Source: an uncultured Lachnospiraceae bacterium
GTDB taxonomy: Bacteria; Bacillota; Clostridia; Lachnospirales; Lachnospiraceae
Reading direction: 5' to 3'
Length of the DNA stretch: 25,280 bases
Assembly (NCBI GenBank): GCA_900554205.1
Contig: USGM01000039.1
Coordinates: forward strand, 1 to 25,280
Below, piece after piece: positions 21,284 through 25,280 of this stretch; within the stretch, counting starts at the first letter, position 1; the number at the start of each line of letters is the position of its first letter. The position numbers and the translations under genes were made by a program. The notes below the pieces were generated by a model. The model did not search any database, had not been told where the DNA came from, and saw nothing but the letters and a program-made list of their open reading frames with translations.

Positions 21284-22312
21284 ATGAGCTTTGAATTTGT
21301 AAAGAAATTACCTACTCCCGCAGAAATTCGTGAAATGCTCCCTCTTGCCGAGGAGCTTGCACGCATAAAAGAAGCGCGGGATGCTGAAATCCGCGATGTG
21401 CTTACCGGAAAAAGCAATAAATTCCTTGTCATCATCGGGCCCTGCTCCGCCGACAACGAGGACTCCGTCTGCGATTATGTGAGCCGTCTGGCGCGTGTCA
21501 ACGAACAGGTAAAGGATAAGCTGATCCTGATTCCGAGAATCTATACCAACAAGCCCCGCACCACAGGCGAGGGCTACAAGGGCATTGTCCATCAGCCCGA
21601 CCCCGAAAAGAAGCCCGACTTTCTTGCCGGTCTTATGGCAATGCGGAAAATGCACATCCGCGCTATCGCCGAGACCGGACTGACTGCCGCAGACGAAATG
21701 CTTTATCCGGAAAACTGGCGGTATGTGTCCGACATCCTCTCCTACGTTGCAATCGGGGCCCGCTCTGTCGAGGATCAGCAGCACAGACTCACCGTCAGCG
21801 GCTTTGATGTTGCAGCAGGCATGAAGAATCCGACAAGCGGCGATCTGTCCGTTATGCTGAACTCCGTCTATGCTGCGCAGCATCCCCACTCCTTCATCTA
21901 CAGGGGCTGGGAGGTCAACACGACGGGAAACGACCTTGTCCATGCTGTCCTCAGAGGTGCCACCAACAAGCATGGCAACAACATCCCCAACTATCACTAT
22001 GAGGATCTGAACCTTCTGCTGGAGCTGTACGGAAAGATGAACCTGAAAAACCCTGCCTGCGTCATCGACGCCAACCATTCAAATTCCGGCAAGCAGTTTG
22101 CACAGCAGATCCGTATCACGAAGGAAGTCATGCACAGCAGAAAGCTAAACCTCGACATCCATAAGCTTGTCAAGGGCGTCATGATCGAGAGCTACATTGA
22201 GGAAGGAAACCAGAAGGTAGGCGGCGGTGTCTACGGAAAATCCATCACCGATCCCTGTCTCGGCTGGGAGGATTCCGAAAAGCTGATCTATGACATTGCC
22301 GAGTACGAATAA
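21284..22312 (+). CDS. 3-deoxy-7-phosphoheptulonate (DAHP) synthase, type I alpha (AroFGH family)
   Basis: The enzyme condenses phosphoenolpyruvate with erythrose 4-phosphate, the first step of aromatic amino acid synthesis. The start at 21284 is chosen from AAAGGA upstream and homology length; the frame stays open to 21209 but that part lies in the palindrome. The 342-residue protein has the metal-binding Cys54 (IGPCSADNED), PEP/E4P loop PRTTGEGYKG, DANHSNSGKQ with the His ligand, the Glu of MIESYIEEGNQ, and SITDPCLGWED with the last Asp. It belongs to the E. coli AroFGH-like branch, without a fused ACT or chorismate mutase domain. It stands alone; convergent spoIIM begins three bases after its stop. 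Confidence 0.94.
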   Translation: MSFEFVKKLPTPAEIREMLPLAEELARIKEARDAEIRDVLTGKSNKFLVIIGPCSADNEDSVCDYVSRLARVNEQVKDKLILIPRIYTNKPRTTGEGYKGIVHQPDPEKKPDFLAGLMAMRKMHIRAIAETGLTAADEMLYPENWRYVSDILSYVAIGARSVEDQQHRLTVSGFDVAAGMKNPTSGDLSVMLNSVYAAQHPHSFIYRGWEVNTTGNDLVHAVLRGATNKHGNNIPNYHYEDLNLLLELYGKMNLKNPACVIDANHSNSGKQFAQQIRITKEVMHSRKLNLDIHKLVKGVMIESYIEEGNQKVGGGVYGKSITDPCLGWEDSEKLIYDIAEYE

Positions 22313-22315
22313 AAC

Positions 22316-22918
22316 TCAAAACCCCTTCAAATATCCAAGCAGCAGTCCGGGATTCACATAGCCCTCCATCATACAGCCCAGCACTGTAATGAGAGCTATC
22401 AGCCCGAGCCTGCCCAGCTTCTTCATCCAGAACACCCTGTCGGTTCCGTCCGGCAGGGTGCCTTTTGAATAGATCGCCCTGTAGATATCCTCCCCCCACC
22501 CCAGCATCATAATGATTGCAGGCAGATAAAAGAGCATCTGCGGAAACACACTCACAACCGCTAAAATCACGCCCTTGATTCCGTAGCGGATCGTCAGCGC
22601 ACTGAGAAAGGTTCCGGCGGCCATTCCGCACCATCCTGCCACACCGATACAGGCGGCATAGCCGAGATAGGTCGTCGCCGTAATCGCCATGACCAGCAGC
22701 GCCAGCATCCGCCTTCGGAAGACATAACAAAAAAGAGCACCGCGATCCACAGTCATGCTCTTCATCCCGTACAGCGTGTACTCGTCGAACAAGCCTGTTC
22801 CTTCCAGCAATGTGCTCTTTCCTAAATTTAAGATAAGAATGCCGCCCACTATTCCAATGAAAAATACCGGCATCAGATTCTTTTTTCCAAAATGCACCCG
22901 ACCTGCATATATCTGCAT
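22316..22918 (-). CDS. spoIIM: Stage II sporulation protein M (SpoIIM)
   Basis: SpoIIM is the integral membrane partner of SpoIID and SpoIIP that remodels septal peptidoglycan so the mother cell can engulf the forespore. The 200-residue length and five predicted membrane segments, with a hydrophilic stretch after the first (about 40-70), fit the family; the C-terminal MMEGYVNPGLL is a familiar ending (E-x-Y-V-N-P). It follows a NUDIX gene in the same direction by 76 bases; in Bacillus, spoIIM also lies near nudF. It ends only three bases from the converging DAHP synthase stop, and no terminator is visible between them, so the two transcripts probably overlap. The ribosome site (GGGAG, ten bases off) is weak. 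Confidence 0.9.
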   Translation of the reverse strand: MQIYAGRVHFGKKNLMPVFFIGIVGGILILNLGKSTLLEGTGLFDEYTLYGMKSMTVDRGALFCYVFRRRMLALLVMAITATTYLGYAACIGVAGWCGMAAGTFLSALTIRYGIKGVILAVVSVFPQMLFYLPAIIMMLGWGEDIYRAIYSKGTLPDGTDRVFWMKKLGRLGLIALITVLGCMMEGYVNPGLLLGYLKGF

Positions 22919-22994
22919 CCCACACCACTCCCGCTGACCGCTCCCGCAGTCATTTATGTGTATGCATAATGTCCCTGTGAATATGCTGCCCGGT

Positions 22995-23534
22995 TTATTT
23001 CTCCTCCAGCTTCGCCGCGTAAGTCAGGATGCCGCAGATTGTCTTGGAATCCTGAATTTTGCAGTCAAAAATCATCTGCTTCAGCTCCGCCAGATCATGC
23101 GCCTCAACATTCAGAAACTCATCCTCGTCCAGATGCTGCTTTCCCGGTTTCAGATCCTTTGCGAGATAAATATCAATCTTTTCGTTACAGAAAGCAACGG
23201 TAGTATAGATGGAGTTCAGAAGCTCAAGCTTGTCGCAGGTATACCCCGTCTCCTCCTCCAGCTCCCTTCTTGCTGCTGTCTCTGTCGGCTCCTGTCTGCC
23301 GTTTAGGCCGCCTGCCGGAATCTCAAGAGTCTCTCTCTCAAGCGCATTCCTGTACTGCCGTACCATCAGCAGCCTGCCATCCTCACGCACGGCAACCACT
23401 GCCGCCGCGCCCTTATGGTCGATCAGATCCCATTTTGCCGTATTGCCGTTCGGGATCAGCATAGTATCCTGATAATAATCGATAATGGCACCCTTCGCCA
23501 CCAGCTCACGCTTCAAACGCTTATATTCTTCCAT
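22995..23534 (-). CDS. NUDIX hydrolase, NudF-like ADP-ribose pyrophosphatase
   Basis: The start at 23534 (MEEYKRLKREL) is preferred over the TTG at 23573: it has GAGGAG upstream and matches family length (179 residues). The NUDIX box G-x5-E-x7-R-E-x-x-E-E is complete (GLNGRQEPTETAARRELEEETGY). The EIPAGGL before it and the VRQYRNALERETLE stretch are typical of ADP-ribose pyrophosphatases, which split ADP-ribose into AMP and ribose 5-phosphate. Located just upstream of spoIIM, as nudF is in Bacillus. Confidence 0.88.
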   Translation of the reverse strand: MEEYKRLKRELVAKGAIIDYYQDTMLIPNGNTAKWDLIDHKGAAAVVAVREDGRLLMVRQYRNALERETLEIPAGGLNGRQEPTETAARRELEEETGYTCDKLELLNSIYTTVAFCNEKIDIYLAKDLKPGKQHLDEDEFLNVEAHDLAELKQMIFDCKIQDSKTICGILTYAAKLEEK

Positions 23535-23574
23535 GATCTCCTCATTTCTTCGCGCGCTCTTTGTGCATAGCAAG

Positions 23575-23599
23575 TTTGTGTCAAGTGCGCAGACACAAA
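23575..23599. promoter_or_regulatory. Inverted repeat upstream of the NUDIX-spoIIM pair
   Basis: TTTGTGTC (23575-23582) and GACACAAA (23592-23599) are perfect 8-bp arms around nine bases. On the minus strand the left-to-right reading includes TTGACA, but no -10 at the right distance is visible. It may be an operator or hairpin; the intergenic space holds no other signal. Confidence 0.4.
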
Positions 23600-23605
23600 T
23601 CTCGT

Positions 23606-23630
23606 GATTGAAAAATTTTATTTTTCAATC
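23606..23630 (-). terminator. AT-rich hairpin over the stop codon of the aminotransferase gene
   Basis: GATTGAAAAAT (23606-23616) and ATTTTTCAATC (23620-23630) form a perfect 11-bp stem with a three-base loop. The stop codon (23618-23620) lies in the loop and stem. It could act as a weak terminator or protect the mRNA end; the stem is too AT-rich to be sure. Confidence 0.4.
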
Positions 23631-24916
23631 TTTGCATTCTCCAACAGCTTATTGACACTTACCAGCTTCACACAGAGCACAAACAGATCCGCCGCTACCG
23701 CCATCTCCTCTGCAGAAGGGAAAGAGGGCGCTATACGAATATTGCTGTCCTTCGGATCTATGCCATAAGGATAAGTTGCTCCGGCTCCGGTCAGCACCAT
23801 GCCCGCTTCCTTACACTTTGCCACGATCTCCTTCGCACAGCCCTCCATCGCGTCAAACGAGATGAAATATCCGCCGTTCGGCTTTGTCCATGTGCCGATT
23901 CCGAGACCGCCCAGTTCTCTCTCAAGGACTTCCAGAACCGCTTCAAACTTCGGTCGTAACATGGCTGCATGCTTCTTCATATGCTCCTGAATGCCCTTGA
24001 AATCCTTAAAGAAGCGGACATGACGGAGCTGATTAATTTTGTCATAGCCGATCGTCTGAATCGTCATAGACTTCTTCGCATACTCAAGGTTCTCCTTTGA
24101 AGCCGCCATTGCTGCAAGTCCAGAGCCTGCAAAGGTAATCTTTGAGGTAGAACAAAATTCATATACCATATCCGGATTCCCGGCCTTTTCACACTCTCCC
24201 AGAATATCCAGTATCTCGTCCTGTCTGTCCTCGTAAAGATGATGAATCGCATAAGCATTGTCCCAATAGATACGGAAATCCTCTGCTGCAGGCTTTAACC
24301 GTGCAAACCTTCTCACCGTCTCATCCGAGTAAGAGTAACCCTGAGGATTAGAGTATTTCGGCACACACCAGATACCCTTGATCGCTGCATCCTCCGCCAC
24401 AAGCTTCTCCACCATATCCATGTCCGGACCTTCCGGCGACATCGGCACGGTAATCATTTCGATGCCAAAGTGTTGTGTAATCGCAAAATGTCTGTCATAT
24501 CCGGGGGCAGGACATAAGAACTTCACCTTATCCAGCTTGCACCACGGCGTGCTTCCCATCACACCATGTGTCATGGATCTTGAAACAGTATCATACATGA
24601 TTGAAAGGCTGGCATTTCCGTAGACAATGACATTCTCCGCAGAAACTCCCATAATATCCGCCATCATCTCTTTCGCCTCACGAATGCCGTCCAGTGCGCC
24701 ATAGTTTCTGGTATCTATCCCATCCGCACTCTTCATGTCGCTCTCGGAGTTCAGGACATCAAAAATGTCCATCCCCATATCCAACTGTGCTACAGCAGGT
24801 TTCCCTCTGGACATGTCCAGCTTTAAGCCCTTTCCCTTTACATCCTCATACTGCAGCTCCAGCTGACTCTTCAATGACAACAGTTCCTCTTTACTCATTT
24901 CCTGATACAATTTCAT
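23618..24916 (-). CDS. Aspartate aminotransferase (AspT, PF12897-type)
   Basis: The 432-residue protein is a fold-type I PLP aminotransferase of the branch typified by Corynebacterium AspT, transferring the amino group of aspartate to 2-oxoglutarate. Visible are the N-terminal DMSRGKPAVAQLD substrate loop, the YGNASLSIMYD phosphate region, Asn190 (YSNPQG), Asp219 (YWDNAY) and the PLP Lys259 in CSTSKITFAGSG. Length agrees with the branch (about 430, longer than usual AspATs). It has a very good ribosome site (AAGGAGG, six bases) and stands as its own unit. Alanine or tyrosine aminotransferase activity is less likely. Confidence 0.86.
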   Translation of the reverse strand: MKLYQEMSKEELLSLKSQLELQYEDVKGKGLKLDMSRGKPAVAQLDMGMDIFDVLNSESDMKSADGIDTRNYGALDGIREAKEMMADIMGVSAENVIVYGNASLSIMYDTVSRSMTHGVMGSTPWCKLDKVKFLCPAPGYDRHFAITQHFGIEMITVPMSPEGPDMDMVEKLVAEDAAIKGIWCVPKYSNPQGYSYSDETVRRFARLKPAAEDFRIYWDNAYAIHHLYEDRQDEILDILGECEKAGNPDMVYEFCSTSKITFAGSGLAAMAASKENLEYAKKSMTIQTIGYDKINQLRHVRFFKDFKGIQEHMKKHAAMLRPKFEAVLEVLERELGGLGIGTWTKPNGGYFISFDAMEGCAKEIVAKCKEAGMVLTGAGATYPYGIDPKDSNIRIAPSFPSAEEMAVAADLFVLCVKLVSVNKLLENAKIEK

Positions 24917-24944
24917 ATGTCCTCCTTAAGATTATCATTGAATT

Positions 24945-24956
24945 ATTGTATACAAT
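24945..24956. promoter_or_regulatory. Perfect 12-bp palindrome in the aminotransferase promoter region
   Basis: ATTGTATACAAT is fully symmetric. Its half can serve as a -10 (TACAAT) for the aminotransferase gene, 30 bases before the ATG; the TTGTATACAA form recalls operators of GntR-type repressors (t-GTA-TAC-a). No good -35 is seen 17 bases upstream. No regulator gene is adjacent. Confidence 0.4.
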
Positions 24957-25013
24957 CATACATGGCATTGGAAATATAATACTACATTCAACGTCTTTTC
25001 ACAAGAGGAAAAT

Positions 25014-25045
25014 AAAAAACCGCCGCACATTTTCTGTACGACGGT
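25014..25045 (-). terminator. Rho-independent terminator of rny
   Basis: ACCGCCGCAC (25019-25028) pairs throughout with GTACGACGGT (25036-25045), three G-U pairs included, with a seven-base loop. On the minus strand TTTTTTATTTTCC follows the stem. It lies 43 bases after the rny stop codon. Confidence 0.87.
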
Positions 25046-25088
25046 CTTCTTTTCTTATGAAATTTTCAAGTCAAAACTGTTCTTACGG

Positions 25089-25280
25089 TTATTTTGCGTA
25101 ATCAATCACGCGGCTTTCGCGGATCACATTTACCTTGATCTGTCCCGGATATTCCATTTCAGCTTCAATCTTCTTGGAAATATCGCGCGCTAACAGAACC
25201 ATATCGGCATCTGAAATCTGTTCCGGCACAACCATAACACGAACTTCACGACCTGCCTGAATAGCAAAAGATTTATCTAC
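25089..25280 (-). CDS. rny: Ribonuclease Y, C-terminal 63 residues (cut by window edge)
   Basis: The visible frame reads VDKSFAIQAGREVRVMVVP, then LARDISKKIEAEMEYPGQIK, then VNVIRESRVIDYAK and a stop. This is the well-conserved C-terminal end of RNase Y, the membrane-tethered endoribonuclease that begins mRNA decay in Firmicutes and contains KH and HD domains further upstream (outside the window). The gene continues beyond 25280. A terminator follows. Confidence 0.92.
   Translation of the reverse strand, partial: VDKSFAIQAGREVRVMVVPEQISDADMVLLARDISKKIEAEMEYPGQIKVNVIRESRVIDYAK

Overview
The window looks like a chromosomal segment of a spore-forming, anaerobic Clostridia bacterium, most likely Lachnospiraceae. 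The reasons are the mix of genes (spoIIM, RNase Y, FMN-riboswitch-controlled RibU, ECF and LplABC-type importers, a TsaB-RimI fusion), the strong AGGAGG ribosome sites and the TTGACA/TATAAT promoters. The family-level placement is inference. Almost every gene lies on the minus strand; the main exceptions are the first ~0.95 kb, an XRE regulator and a DAHP synthase.

Region by region. (1) 1-1000: the 5' end of a tRNA-Ser with its promoter, then a decayed XRE regulator and a pyridoxamine-oxidase-like remnant, a small unknown ORF and a terminator. (2) 1052-5207: an LplABC/YtcP-type sugar importer (lipoprotein, then two permeases) with no ATPase in the window. (3) 5409-11207: a nearly gapless operon-like run, ycxB-like, tsaE, tsaB-rimI, small Cys protein, RNase Z, unknown membrane-anchored protein, tsaD, ispD. 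It joins t6A modification of tRNA, tRNA 3' processing and isoprenoid synthesis. (4) 11372-13959: a lone 775-residue lipoprotein with a propeller-like front half and an ABC solute-binding back half. (5) 14021-15137: RibU under an FMN riboswitch. (6) 15125-19989: a four-gene operon, SsuC-like permease, SsuB-like ATPase, SsuA/TauA-like lipoprotein, and a 663-residue protein joining a metallo-beta-lactamase-fold hydrolase to an O-acetylhomoserine sulfhydrylase. This is the best candidate for an undescribed system: uptake of a small sulfur compound, release of its thiol or sulfide, and direct transfer to O-acetylhomoserine. (7) 20036-21014: a divergent XRE regulator whose reading frame runs through its own terminator and over a FeoB-associated Cys-rich gene. 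(8) 20984-22312: a DAHP synthase behind a leader holding a 200-bp imperfect palindrome. (9) 22316-25280: spoIIM and a NUDIX (NudF-like) gene, an aspartate aminotransferase, and the 3' end of rny.

All functional calls rest on reading motifs and domain order by eye. No database search or folding program was run, and promoter and hairpin calls are pattern matches.
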